NCBI RefSeq assembly: GCF_001524445.2
Contig: NZ_CP013417.1
Span: 2,356,001-2,420,000, forward strand
Direction of reading: 5' to 3'
Source of the DNA: Burkholderia savannae
GTDB taxonomy: Bacteria > Pseudomonadota > Gammaproteobacteria > Burkholderiales > Burkholderiaceae
Length of the DNA stretch: 64,000 nucleotides
Part shown: positions 11,701 to 18,299 of the stretch, piece after piece
Layout of the letters: every line of letters starts with the position of its first letter
How positions within the stretch are numbered: position 1 is the first letter of the stretch
The notes under the pieces: generated by a model
The model's database searches: none
The model's input: the letters and a program-made list of their open reading frames with translations, nothing else
What the model was told of the DNA's origin: nothing
Program-made: the position numbers and the translations under genes

Positions 11701-11710
11701 TGGATGACAA
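5771..11710 (-). CDS. Double-length UvrA-like excinuclease ATPase
   Basis: This 1979-residue protein is about twice the usual UvrA length. It contains four ABC modules: Walker A sites GPSGSGKSS (residues 34-42), then GVSGSGKST three times, and four signature regions (LSGGE) each followed by a Walker B of the DEP(S/T)xGLH type. Several CxxC zinc pairs (CETC, CPTC, CPDC, CADC, CPAC) fit UvrA zinc modules. Two complete UvrA-like halves are therefore joined head to tail, the second beginning near residue 1000. UvrA proteins scan DNA for bulky lesions; a fused pair could act as a covalent dimer. The start is a TTG; no ATG lies nearby upstream. A LexA box lies 127 bp upstream. It is distinct from the normal single-length uvrA expected elsewhere in the genome. 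Confidence 0.93.
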   Translation of the reverse strand: MSSSNLIRIRGARQHNLKNLDLDLRTGEMTVVTGPSGSGKSSLVFDTLYAEGQRRYVETFSAYARQFLDRMDRPQVDRVDGVPPAIAIDQTNPVRSSRSTVGTMTELNDHLKLLYARAAELFDRMTAQPVRHDSPETIYAELFARTADHDPRLAVTFPVELPETATDEEVEQWLSASGYTRVQARREVASPTGPRKVLDVVADRFRLHQVDKVRAVEAIEASLKRGGGRVNVYVLAQAPENPGDATEAPQVWRFSTGLHHPDSDLRYADPQPALFSFNSAYGACETCRGFGRVIGVDLGLVIPDARKTLRGGAIKPMQTPAWKECQDDLMRYAAKAGIRRDVPWAELSDAERDWVINGSPDWNGKWQSQWYGVKRFFGYLESKAYKMHIRVLLSKYRSYTPCEVCGGARLKTESLLWRLGTKANADEALAPAGRFMPRGVDWSRAQLEALPGLTVHDLMLLPIERIRRFFDDIGLPSALLDDALKLLLAEVRTRLKYLCDVGLGYLTLDRQSRTLSGGEVQRINLTTALGTSLTKTLFVLDEPSIGLHPRDLNRIVEAMQRLRDAGNTLVVVEHDPSVMLAADRLIDMGPGPGERGGTIVYDGTPGDIRSARTLTGEYLGGRKHVAHASHWSRRPVDAHTPRIVLEGASEHNLRDVTVEIPLQRLVCVTGVSGSGKSTLLQDVLYPAMARHLGRATESPGAYRRLTGAEQVGDVVFVDQSPIGKTTRSNPASYVGAFDEIRKLFAKAPLALQRGYGAGTFSFNSGDGRCPTCGGSGFEHIEMQFLSDVYLRCPDCDGQRYRAEILEVRIERDGRALSIADVLDLTVSEAAAFFAADAEVLRVLQPIVDVGLEYVKLGQPVPTLSGGEAQRLKLAGFLAESAKAAGGRRVVTREARVAQARLFMFDEPTTGLHFDDIAKLMQAFGKLLASGHSLIVIEHNLDVIRAADWLIDLGPEGGDGGGFVLCAGAPDDVKACAGSHTGAALTHYERAMDAEARLADEGVPLQAALNAARARRAVEGEDVVRIVNAREHNLKALDVDIPHGKFNVITGVSGSGKSTLAFDILFHEGQRRYLESLNAYARSIVQPAGRPEVDAVYGIPPTVAIEQRLSRGGRKSTVATTSEVWHFLRLLYVKLGLQHCIHDGTPVSSQTVESIAAQLLRDHRGEHVGLLAPLVVNRKGVYTDLAKWAKARGNTHLRVDGEFVTVDPWPKLDRFREHTIELPVADLVVSPDREAELRQRLAETLELGKGVMHLLAPLDGLHHAMANDHSTARIGEIKVLSVKRACPVCGTSYPELDPRMFSYNSKHGWCTTCVGTGVALTREQRAAYDDTVFAEDGRGREQTLPSDEQEPEGVGDEPCADCGGTRLNPSARAVMFDGHPIVDVAQWTVSDTRRWIDGLQLGGRDAQIARDVVSEIGSRLAFLEEVGLGYLSLDRAAPSLSGGEAQRIRLAAQLGSNLQGVCYVLDEPTIGLHPRDNQILLNALRKLGDKGNTLVVVEHDEDTIRRADHIIDVGPGAGKRGGTLVAQGGVADLSAQADSLTGRFLAHPIVHPLQPRRGVSPPGAKNGAAVPENWLTVHRGKLHNLRDVTVGIPLARLVAVTGVSGSGKSTLARDVLMTNLLDAVGRSVLSSPATRRARKAAQQGAEKGAEKGGSLAAQAAKRRASVLARSAPRPSFDVMHAWQGCEAISGWEHIDRVLEVDQTPIGKTPRSCPATYIGVWDTIRKLFADTLEARARGYTASRFSFNTGEGRCPACEGQGVRTIGMSFLPDVKVPCDVCHGQRFNPETLAVTWRGRNIGDVLTMEIDEAVEFFAPISNIAHPLQLMKDVGLGYLTLGQPSPTLSGGEAQRIKLVTELSKVRDDITRRGQKAPHTLYVLDEPTVGLHMADVAKLIRVLHRLVDAGHSVVVIEHDLDVIAEADWIIDLGPEGGVGGGAIVAAAHPEGLVQVSASHTGRALEPVLARGGSDRGEPVRSGEAGAG

Positions 11711-11830
11711 TTTGTCTGCCCGTCTGAATGTGTTAGCCAGGGATTCGCTGCGCCGGAAGGCTGCGGGACGCTCGCAGGCGCGGCACCCGCGCCGCGATGC
11801 GGACGCCGTCGCGGCTCAATCGCGATGAGT

Positions 11831-11859
11831 ACTATACTGTATGTTTATACAGCTTTCCA
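11831..11859 (-). promoter_or_regulatory. SOS promoter with LexA box for the uvrA-like gene
   Basis: On the minus strand a -35-like TGGAAA (11854-11859) and a -10-like TATAGT (11831-11836) are 17 bp apart. The spacer contains CTGTATGTTTATACAG at 11837-11852, a perfect match to the CTGT-N8-ACAG LexA consensus. LexA binding there would block RNA polymerase, so the repair-like gene downstream is probably induced by DNA damage. Confidence 0.85.
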
Positions 11860-12074
11860 TGACTATCTTGGATTTGCGGCGGACGGGGCGGCGCTTTGGT
11901 GGTTTGGGGCGGACGGAGGCATCAGCATATCGCGCTGGCCTTCATGTTTCCGCTTGACTTCTCGCCCCCGTTGGCACGCGCGGTGCCGATCCCGGCCTGC
12001 ACGTTCTGCGAGCCAGTTCACGCCGCCTCCATGCGCCGTGCTACGATCTCCCGCCTAAAAATTACGGGAAAATC

Positions 12075-12896
12075 ATGAAGCGCCAATCCGTGCGATGGTG
12101 CGCCGGTGCTATCGCTGCGTTCATCTGGCTCGTGACGCTGCGTCTTGCGATTGATGGCTTGTCGACCCGATTGGCTCACGCGGGGCGCGCGTAGCCATCG
12201 TGGCCGTGGGACGCGAATGGCACTGGTGTTTTCGTAAATGGCGTGGTGGCCGTGGGCACATTTGCCGCAGCTGCAGTCGCTCTTTGGGTTGCACTTTCCG
12301 AGCGCCGAAATCGCACCCACGGCGAGGTCGTGGCCGCCCGGCTGACCGCCGGCGGAGCAAGCCCTAAGATTCAAACCGCGATAAGGAAAACTGGACGCGC
12401 TAGCGTTGCAGTCGACGGCGCACTGATCATTTTGGAACCGGACTCACGCAATGAAGTGGGCGATCTGAGCGATTCAGTGCGTGCCGCCAGGCAGGCACTC
12501 CGCAGCCTGGAGAGCATCCCGTTCTGCTCATTCGACGAAATACGAAGCATGTCACCCCTTCCCGACAACTGCGCACTTCAAATCGAGGCAGCACAAGGTA
12601 GGCTGAATGCAGCCATTTCCTTTCTCAAAGAGGTGCGGAATGGCCATAAGGACCTTCAAGAAAGTCTCGCGATTGCCAACCAAGTGGATCACGACTTCGA
12701 ACTGGATGACGTTAAATCGGACGCGCGCGCGCTCACGCTCTCCATTGAAGTGAGTTCTCAAAGCATGTTGTTCGAAAACGCACAAGAGAGCCTTCGAGAG
12801 GCGGAAAAGCTCTCGAACAATGCTCTTCTTATCTGCGAAAACCAAGGTACGGCAATCGACGAAGTCCTGTGGAACATCAAATTGAAAGGCCAATAG
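12075..12896 (+). pseudogene. Membrane protein gene split by an in-frame amber codon
   Basis: An ATG at 12075 opens a frame encoding a hydrophobic N-terminus (residues about 9-27), then a TAG at 12192-12194. The same frame then continues without shift through a second hydrophobic segment (GVVAVGTFAAAAVALWVAL) and a long helical tail to 12896. The two parts together look like a two-helix membrane protein with a cytoplasmic coiled region. The downstream part alone could start at 12243 (GTG). Function is not recognised. Either the gene is newly broken by one nonsense change, the TAG is suppressed, or the base is a sequencing error. The 11860-12074 stretch upstream shows no gene. Confidence 0.6.
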
Positions 12897-13061
12897 GCCG
12901 TATGTCTAGTCGCATCGAATGCACGTTCCTGCATTCATCCGGCATTCCCCGCAGACAAGCGGCGAGCTCGAACGGCACCTGTGCATGCTGGAAGATGCGC
13001 GTCGCGACACGAATGGCCTCGGCATGCTCGACGCGCCCGTCTTCGATATAGAGTCCGGCTC

Positions 13062-13460
13062 ATGGCACTCGGAAAAAACATCGCACGACTACGCGCCTTG
13101 ACGGGCGAAACGCGTCCTGACCTTGCGCGCGCGATCGGCATCGAATCACAACAGCCGATCTACGCGCTGGAAACGCGCGATAGCAGCAGGTCGGATCTCG
13201 CGCCAAAGCTGGCAAGGCACTTTCGAGTCGGTTTGAACGTGTTGCTCGAGGACGATTTGACGCATCTCGACAGCGCGGGCCTCGATGCGCTGCGTCGGTC
13301 GCGGAAGCCTTCCCCCGGCTTGGGAAAGAAGATGAAGATTCAGGAGCAGTTTGATGCGGCGCCTGGGTCGATACAGCAGGCGGTCCGCGACCTCCTCGAG
13401 TTGCCAATTGCGGACGCCGAGAAAGTCGCGGCCCTGATTGCCGCCTTTCGCGGCGGCTGA
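13062..13460 (+). CDS. XRE-family helix-turn-helix regulator
   Basis: This 132-residue protein has an N-terminal Cro/CI-type helix-turn-helix (about residues 3-60: GKNIARLRALTGETRPDLARAIG, here described as helices around ARLRALTG and LARAIGIES) and a helical C-terminus (IQQAVRDLLELPI...KVAALIAAF). The ATG at 13062 is chosen because the domain begins at once; an upstream in-frame start gives only low-complexity sequence. The TGA stop (13458-13460) is also the first three bases of the IS3-family relic, so the original C-terminus may have been replaced. It lies outside the prophage and is not the phage repressor. Confidence 0.75.
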   Translation: MALGKNIARLRALTGETRPDLARAIGIESQQPIYALETRDSSRSDLAPKLARHFRVGLNVLLEDDLTHLDSAGLDALRRSRKPSPGLGKKMKIQEQFDAAPGSIQQAVRDLLELPIADAEKVAALIAAFRGG

Positions 13461-13680
13461 CCTGCCCCCAGCGAACAGAGCCAGCGGGAACCTAGTAAAG
13501 TTCGTTTTCGGAGAAGAAGACGAACATGAAGAAGCGCTTTACGGAAGAGCAAATCATCGGTTTTCTGAAGGAAGCCGAGGCCGGTGTACCGGTCAACAGC
13601 TGATGCTCCTGCCGCTTTCCAGGAACTGGTTTAAAGGACTTTGCTAAAAGCCCGTTGGCGCTACTGAAGGGGGCAGGTCA
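13458..13680. mobile_element. Internally deleted IS3-family element (relic)
   Basis: The 223-bp segment is bounded by inverted ends TGACCTGCCCCC (13458-13469) and GGGGGCAGGTCA (13669-13680), as in IS3-family elements of the IS407 type. Inside is only the beginning of orfA. The rest of both transposase frames is deleted, so it cannot move by itself. Flanking bases show no matching target duplication, so one flank was probably rearranged later. Confidence 0.75.
13526..13603 (+). pseudogene. IS3-family orfA fragment (25 codons)
   Basis: From the ATG at 13526 the peptide begins MKKRFTEEQIIGFLKEAE, the typical N-terminus of IS3-family OrfA helix-turn-helix proteins, and reads AGVPV before diverging and stopping at 13601. 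Full-length OrfA is about 85-100 residues, so most of the gene is missing. Confidence 0.8.
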
Positions 13681-13758
13681 ACAGCAGAACAAATATACGA
13701 TTCGCCCTCATCACGCCTTACAATTACATATCAAGACATAACCACATCTCGGGGAACC

Positions 13759-14469
13759 ATGAAGACATTGACGTTGACGTGCATGGCTGTCGGACTTTTG
13801 AGTGCCTGCGGGGAGTCCGACCAGCCAACCATAGGAACACCTGCAACCAATACGAACGCGCCAACAGTATCTGCTCTCCCGTTCACCATCGAAGGCGCAT
13901 CGTTGAGCGATATGTTTCAGAACAACCTCAAGGTCGCCAAGGTACAGGTCGGCGTGAATGGCGGGTCGGCGGCGCAATGGTCCGCAACGTCGATTGCGAT
14001 AGCCGAGAAGGTCGCAACGTTCGGCGCAGATTCGGTTGAAGTGTCAGTGCGTCGCAATGAAGTCACCCAATCCCACGGCGACAGATTCCGGGAAGTCGCG
14101 CGCGCGTACTACAGTCCAAACCCCAACCATTCTGTCTGGGACGACAAGGAAAAATGGAAGGTCTTGCAAGCTGACGCCGCGCACCTTTCCACGCAACAGG
14201 ACGTGAACATCTACGACGAATTCTCGGACCTGAATCAGAAGCTGATCGACAAGGGCATGGACGACAACGCCGCTGATCAGAAGGCGGGAGCGGTCATTGC
14301 GAAGAAATACCACCTTCCGAAAGATTGGCAACTACCTATCGGAAACGTTCTGAATGACGTGTCCCGAGACGCGATGAATGTGGATGTCGCACCTGCCAAC
14401 GACGGCTTGGGAGCACTGGATCGATGTTTGAACGGCAAGATCGTCCGCATGATGACGACGTGTTCATGA
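13759..14469 (+). CDS. Putative lipoprotein of unknown function
   Basis: The 236-residue product has a lipoprotein signal (MKTLTLTCMAVGLLSAC) with the lipobox LSAC and C17 as likely lipidated residue. A Thr/Asn/Pro-rich linker follows and then a mixed alpha/beta region. The C-terminus has a Cys pair (RCLNGK and TTCS) that may form a disulfide. GGGGAACC before the ATG is the probable ribosome site. I do not recognise the family. It sits just before a PAAR fragment, so a T6SS-associated or immunity role is possible but unsupported. Confidence 0.7.
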   Translation: MKTLTLTCMAVGLLSACGESDQPTIGTPATNTNAPTVSALPFTIEGASLSDMFQNNLKVAKVQVGVNGGSAAQWSATSIAIAEKVATFGADSVEVSVRRNEVTQSHGDRFREVARAYYSPNPNHSVWDDKEKWKVLQADAAHLSTQQDVNIYDEFSDLNQKLIDKGMDDNAADQKAGAVIAKKYHLPKDWQLPIGNVLNDVSRDAMNVDVAPANDGLGALDRCLNGKIVRMMTTCS

Positions 14470-14482
14470 ACACGTCGGGCGA

Positions 14483-14765
14483 TCACACGTCAACCGACAT
14501 GACTTGCTGTGACGGGATAAGCTTCGGCGGCGGTACGCACTTGCAAATACAGAGGTCGTCGCTCAGTGCCACACGCCGCCCGTCCGGCCCCGTCATCGGC
14601 AATCGTGGGCCGTCGCACTGAATCTTGCCAATCGTTTTACACAACGGGCAGAACACATCGTCGTCTTCATGCGCGATGTGTCTGCCGTCGAGGGCGAACG
14701 GCATAGCCTTGGCTTGGACCGTTCCGGCTACGGTAGGCTGGCCGGTCCACCCTTGCTGATAAGTT
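14483..14765 (-). pseudogene. C-terminal fragment of a PAAR-domain protein
   Basis: Reading leftward, the frame contains the PAAR-like pattern GTVQAKAMPFALDGRHIA, then EDDDVFCPLC, KIQCDGPRLP, ALSDDLCICKC and PPPKLI. These are the Cys-rich features of Burkholderia PAAR proteins, which sharpen the tip of the type VI spike. The N-terminus is cut by the IS66 element at 14766. Joining across the element with its target duplication does not restore a start: the frame meets a TAG about 35 bp further on. The gene was therefore already damaged, or has decayed since. Confidence 0.7.
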
Positions 14766-14850
14766 GTAAGCGCGAATTTAACCCCACCTAGAATCGAAAG
14801 CTGAACGAGCGCAGGCTTGCGTCCGCAACTACAACTTGCGGACGCAACCG

Positions 14851-15312
14851 ATGACACAGAACGAAGTTGATTTCCTGCCACTGCGGGTGACCGGCGTGAC
14901 CGCGACGGGCAAGCGCAGGTTTGACGCCGAGGGTAAGCGCAAGCTGATTGAAGCCTGCCTGCAGCCGGGCGCGTCAATTGCCGGACTGGCGTTGAAGGCG
15001 GGTGTGAACGCGAACCAGCTGCATAAGTGGATTCAATTGCGCGAACGCGCGAATGCTGCTGTGACGGCGTGCGTCGAGCCCTTGCCATCGGCATTCGTGC
15101 CGGTCGTTCCGATCAACGAGGTGGCACCGGTGCGCACGAACCCCGAGCCGGTGAACGTACGGCGAACGTCACACAGGTACGAAGCGGCGAAGGCAATGAC
15201 GCCGGCGCGACTATCAGCGCAGTTGCCCAACGGCGTAACGCTACAGCTCGAATGCGCCGCACACGATGGCGCTCTCGTGAAGGCGATGATCGAAGCGTTG
15301 GGGGCACGCTGA
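14851..15312 (+). CDS. tnpA: IS66 accessory protein TnpA
   Basis: This 153-residue protein starts at the ATG at 14851; a further in-frame TTG at 14836 lies within an AACTTGCGGACGCAA-type repeat and is less likely. The central segment KRKLIEACLQPGASIAGLAL followed by AGVNANQLHKWI is the helix-turn-helix of the IS66 OrfA/TnpA family, probably DNA binding at the element ends. Its TGA overlaps the next ATG (TGATG at 15310-15314), so translation with tnpB is coupled. Confidence 0.92.
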   Translation: MTQNEVDFLPLRVTGVTATGKRRFDAEGKRKLIEACLQPGASIAGLALKAGVNANQLHKWIQLRERANAAVTACVEPLPSAFVPVVPINEVAPVRTNPEPVNVRRTSHRYEAAKAMTPARLSAQLPNGVTLQLECAAHDGALVKAMIEALGAR

Positions 15313-15665
15313 TGTTCCGCTTCGACGCGGACCTGCAGATCTACCTGCACCGCGAGCCCATCGACTTCCGCGCCGGCATCAACAGCCTCGTCGCGCTGGT
15401 CGAGCAGTCGATGCTGCTCGATCCGCTTGCGCGAGCCGTCTTCGCGTTCCACAACCGCAAACGCGATCGCGTGAAGCTTCTGCTGTATGACCGGGCCGGA
15501 TTCTGGCTCCTATTGAAACGCCTCGAGGCCGACCGTTTCGTTTGGCCCCGCCGTCAGCAAGCCGTGATCGAACTGACGGCCGAGCAGCTTCACCTGCTGC
15601 TCGACGGCGTCGATATCGACGCCGTGCGCCGCCACCCAGCGCGGCAGTACTGCCACACGAACTGA
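15312..15665 (+). CDS. tnpB: IS66 accessory protein TnpB
   Basis: The 117-residue product has the IS66 Orf2 hallmarks REPIDFRAGINSL, VFAFHNRKRDRVKLL and YDRAGFWLLLKRLE, matching the full family length. The protein is needed for IS66 transposition although its biochemical role is unclear. It starts within the tnpA stop codon. Confidence 0.95.
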   Translation: MFRFDADLQIYLHREPIDFRAGINSLVALVEQSMLLDPLARAVFAFHNRKRDRVKLLLYDRAGFWLLLKRLEADRFVWPRRQQAVIELTAEQLHLLLDGVDIDAVRRHPARQYCHTN

Positions 15666-15764
15666 AGCAGGGTATCGCCGCTGTTGCCAGTAAACAACGG
15701 CGGCTTTAGCTGTTACAAATTCGCGTAAACCTATTTGGCTCTGCGTTTCGCTATCGTTGAGCGC

Positions 15765-17387
15765 ATGTCCCCTCCCAATCTCCCCCGACTTCCGCGCACC
15801 GCCAAGGCCTATATCCACAAGCTGGAGGAGCGGGTGGCGGCCGATGCTCAGGTCATTGCCGAGCGTGACGCCAGGATCGACGAATTGACCAAGCGCCTGG
15901 ATGCGCTGGAAGAGCAATATCGTCTCGCGTTGGCCCGACAGTACGCGCCGAAGAGCGAGAAGCGCCGCGACCGCGTGTTCAACGAGGCCGAAGAGGCAGC
16001 CCACGCTGAGCCGGCCGAGGAGGACGACGGCGAGCCGCTGACGTTGCCCGATACCGGGTTGCCGGAACCCGGCCAGCCTGAACCGCGCAAGCGTGGCCGC
16101 AAACCGCTGCCCGCGGACCTGCCGCGCGAGCGAATCGAGTACGACCTGCCCGAAGACCAGAAGATCTGCCCGTGCTGCAGCAAGGCAATGCATCGGATGG
16201 GCGAGGAAATCAGCGAACAGTTGCACATGCAGGTCAAGGTCTCGGTGCTGCAGCACGCGCGTTTCAAGTACGCGTGTCGGCACTGCGAGCGTCACGGCAC
16301 GCACACACCGATCGTGGTCGCGCCGATGCCGGCGCAGCCCTTGCCGGGTAGTCACGCCAGTGCATCGATGATCGCCGCCGTCACGGCCGGCAAGTATGTC
16401 GACGGCACGCCGCTGTACCGGATGGAAGACGTGCTCGCACGCTCGAATATCGCAGTCAGCCGCGGTACGCTGGCGAACTGGATCATCCGCCCCGCCGAGC
16501 TTCACTACACGCGCCTGTTCAAGGCGCTCAAGAAGATTCTGCTCAGCCAGTGGCTGATTCACGGCGACGAGACCACCGTCCAGGTCCTGAAGGAGAACGG
16601 CCGAAACGCGCAGGACAAGTCATACATGTGGGTCTACCGAAGCGCGGAGGATAGCGAGCAGCCGGTGGTGCTGTTTGAGTACCAGCCGGGGCGTGGCCAG
16701 CAGTACCCGAAGGAGTTCCTCGGAGACTACGCGGGCACGCTGATGACGGACGGCTGGCCTGCGTGGCGGACGGTCAAATCGGCCACGCACCTCGGATGCC
16801 TTGCGCATGGACGCCGGATGTTCACGGATGCGCTCAAGGGGCAGAAGAACAAACCGAGCCCCCGCATCACGAAGGCGCTCGAATTCTTCCAGGCGCTGTA
16901 CCAGGTCGAGACGCTCGCCAAACAGACGTTGCCCGAAGGCGAGACGCTGGCCGATTACCGGTACCGCTTGCGCCAACAGCACAGCGTGCCGTTGCTAAAC
17001 GCCTTCAAGAGTTGGCTCGACGAGCTCGCGCCGAAGGTTCTGCCCAAGAGCCTGCTAGGCGAGGCGATCGGCTACTGTCTCCGGCAATGGCCTTACCTGA
17101 GTCGCTATGTGGACGATGGCCGGTTTGCAATAGACAACAACGTCATCGAACGCGACATCAGGCCGTTTGCCACGGCGAGAAAGTCGTGGCTCTTCAGCGA
17201 TACGGTCGACGGCGCGAAAGCGAGCGCGATGGTCTACAGCCTGATGCTCACGTGTCGAGCCTGTGGCGTCGATCCCCATGCCTATCTGCTGCACGTGCTG
17301 ACCGAATTGCCGCAGCGCGCACCGGATGCCGATATTAGCGACCTGCTACCGTTCAACTTCGCTCGACAGCAAGCCGTTACCGGGTAA
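15765..17387 (+). CDS. tnpC: IS66 DDE transposase TnpC
   Basis: The 540-residue transposase begins at the ATG at 15765 with an N-terminal coiled coil (AYIHKLEERVAADAQ onward), followed by a CPCC/CRHC zinc-finger region and the catalytic domain. The DDE residues fit D in LIHGDETTVQ, D in LMTDGWPAW and E in NNVIERDIRP. A conserved C-terminal helper domain follows (DPHAYLLHVLTELPQR). The TAA stop lies inside a GTTACCGGGTAAC palindrome that recurs around the next gene. Confidence 0.95.
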   Translation: MSPPNLPRLPRTAKAYIHKLEERVAADAQVIAERDARIDELTKRLDALEEQYRLALARQYAPKSEKRRDRVFNEAEEAAHAEPAEEDDGEPLTLPDTGLPEPGQPEPRKRGRKPLPADLPRERIEYDLPEDQKICPCCSKAMHRMGEEISEQLHMQVKVSVLQHARFKYACRHCERHGTHTPIVVAPMPAQPLPGSHASASMIAAVTAGKYVDGTPLYRMEDVLARSNIAVSRGTLANWIIRPAELHYTRLFKALKKILLSQWLIHGDETTVQVLKENGRNAQDKSYMWVYRSAEDSEQPVVLFEYQPGRGQQYPKEFLGDYAGTLMTDGWPAWRTVKSATHLGCLAHGRRMFTDALKGQKNKPSPRITKALEFFQALYQVETLAKQTLPEGETLADYRYRLRQQHSVPLLNAFKSWLDELAPKVLPKSLLGEAIGYCLRQWPYLSRYVDDGRFAIDNNVIERDIRPFATARKSWLFSDTVDGAKASAMVYSLMLTCRACGVDPHAYLLHVLTELPQRAPDADISDLLPFNFARQQAVTG

Positions 17388-17396
17388 CTCCGATCG

Positions 17397-17657
17397 CTAC
17401 CGCGCTGGGCCGAAGTATTGGTCCCACTGTTCCGAATCGGGATCGAGTCGGCGCACAATCGCGTCGTCTGCCCGCGCGATCAACCGTTCCAGCATCTGGC
17501 GCTTCGTTACCGAGTAACGGCGAGCTAACCGCGTCAGAGCAAGATACGCTTCCGTGCTCATCCACATATCCAGACGTCGATCACCGTTGCCGTCCTTGCC
17601 TGCCGTCTCGCGCCTTGCCCGATAAGCCGCCTGCCGCTGCGCCGTCGTTTGCGTCAT
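17397..17657 (-). CDS. Ribbon-helix-helix regulator carried by the IS66 element
   Basis: This 86-residue protein has a basic N-terminus (AQRQAAYRARRE) and then RRLDMWMSTEAYLALTRLA and SVTKRQMLERLI, a strand followed by two helices as in MetJ/Arc-type regulators. GGAG seven bases before the ATG is a good ribosome site. It is divergent to tnpC but inside the IS ends, so it moves with the element. GTTACCCGGTAAC palindromes just upstream look like its binding sites. A role in limiting transposition or controlling itself is an inference. Confidence 0.7.
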   Translation of the reverse strand: MTQTTAQRQAAYRARRETAGKDGNGDRRLDMWMSTEAYLALTRLARRYSVTKRQMLERLIARADDAIVRRLDPDSEQWDQYFGPAR

Positions 17658-17671
17658 CTCGCATCTCCTTC

Positions 17672-17713
17672 GTTACCCGGTAACTATCGATTCGAAACAT
17701 GTTACCCGGTAAC
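17672..17713. promoter_or_regulatory. Pair of GTTACCCGGTAAC palindromes (candidate operators)
   Basis: Identical 13-bp palindromes GTTACCCGGTAAC occur at 17672-17684 and 17701-17713, 29 bp apart centre to centre, directly upstream of the ribbon-helix-helix gene. A third, GTTACCGGGTAAC, is at 17376-17388 over the tnpC stop, and a weaker one (GTTACCGAGTAAC) is at 17506-17518 inside the gene. Spacing near three helical turns suits co-operative binding. Confidence 0.7.
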
Positions 17714-17933
17714 ACGTCACCTAACGACGTGTGGCGGATTTAGCGCTTACGATAAGTTCGTCCTCTTTCCGACTTGTAAGCGCCCTAATCGCCTCATTGC
17801 GACATGTCGAGCGGTTATGTAGCGTGCGGCCAACCGCGGCAGCGAGGAAGCAAGTCCAGCCCAACAGCCGTACGACCGTGAGCACCATGCCGATACGCTG
17901 CCGGCCATTGAGAGTCTCATGCCCGCCTCCCGA

Positions 17934-18200
17934 TCACGGCAGGTGAGATTCAAGCGCCTGTCCGAGCTTGACCAAGGCGAGTCGCGCATTCCCCGCGTTG
18001 AGCACTTGCTTGGCCTGCTCTACCGCCTGTTTCTCGGCTATGCTGAACGGCACCTTCTGCTGACAGTGCCAGATCAGGTCGAGCACCTCGCCGCGTAGAC
18101 TGTCTGAGTACGGGGCCGCATCGTTGGTCAGGCCCCACAATTCATCGAGCCGGCCCTTGAGGTCCTCGACGCTTTGCGGCATGAATGGCTTAATGCTCAT
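17934..18200 (-). CDS. Small hypothetical protein
   Basis: The 88-residue product begins MSIKPFMPQSVEDLKGRL at an ATG preceded by GGAGGTGAC, a strong ribosome site that decides this start over a longer upstream frame. It is predicted all helical, with no membrane segment or cysteine cluster except one WHCQQK. I do not recognise it. It follows a hypothetical membrane protein on the same strand by about 100 bp and may be co-transcribed. The 17759-17933 stretch downstream has no gene; it holds a stray GTAAGCGCCCTAATC at 17776 resembling an IS66 end. Confidence 0.65.
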   Translation of the reverse strand: MSIKPFMPQSVEDLKGRLDELWGLTNDAAPYSDSLRGEVLDLIWHCQQKVPFSIAEKQAVEQAKQVLNAGNARLALVKLGQALESHLP

Positions 18201-18299
18201 GTCACCTCCGACGTTTCCTACATCGCCGCTCCCCCCGCCGACTGCCGCATACGGGGAACTCGGCGAGCCAGCGGGGGGGCTGTCTCGCGGAAACCTCAA

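Larger units (their letters stand above)
14758..17758. mobile_element. IS66-family insertion sequence with 8-bp target duplication
   Basis: The element runs from 14766 to 17750 (2985 bp). Its ends are GTAAGCGCGAATTT on the left and the reverse complement of GTAAGCGCTAAATC on the right. The 8 bp GATAAGTT flank it on both sides (14758-14765 and 17751-17758), the target duplication size typical of IS66. Inside are tnpA, tnpB and tnpC in order on the plus strand and an extra ribbon-helix-helix gene on the minus strand. All frames are open, so it may still be active. Confidence 0.95.

Noticed and set aside
5693..11707. A 2004-codon open frame on the plus strand opposite the uvrA-like gene
   Set aside because: It is a shadow of the minus-strand gene caused by high GC and third-position bias; its Arg/Ala-rich translation has no domain, while the minus strand shows four clear ABC modules.
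12877..13059. Minus-strand open frame of about 60 codons next to the XRE gene (contains LYIEDGRVEHAEAIRVA)
   Set aside because: It looks protein-like in composition but has no ATG/GTG start with a ribosome site and no recognised family; possibly a remnant, not supportable as a gene.
13062..13460. XRE regulator as the prophage repressor
   Set aside because: It lies about 6 kb outside the left attachment core, beyond the IS66 element, so it does not travel with the prophage.
15510..16562. 350-codon minus-strand frame across tnpB and tnpC
   Set aside because: It is the complement of the well-supported IS66 genes.
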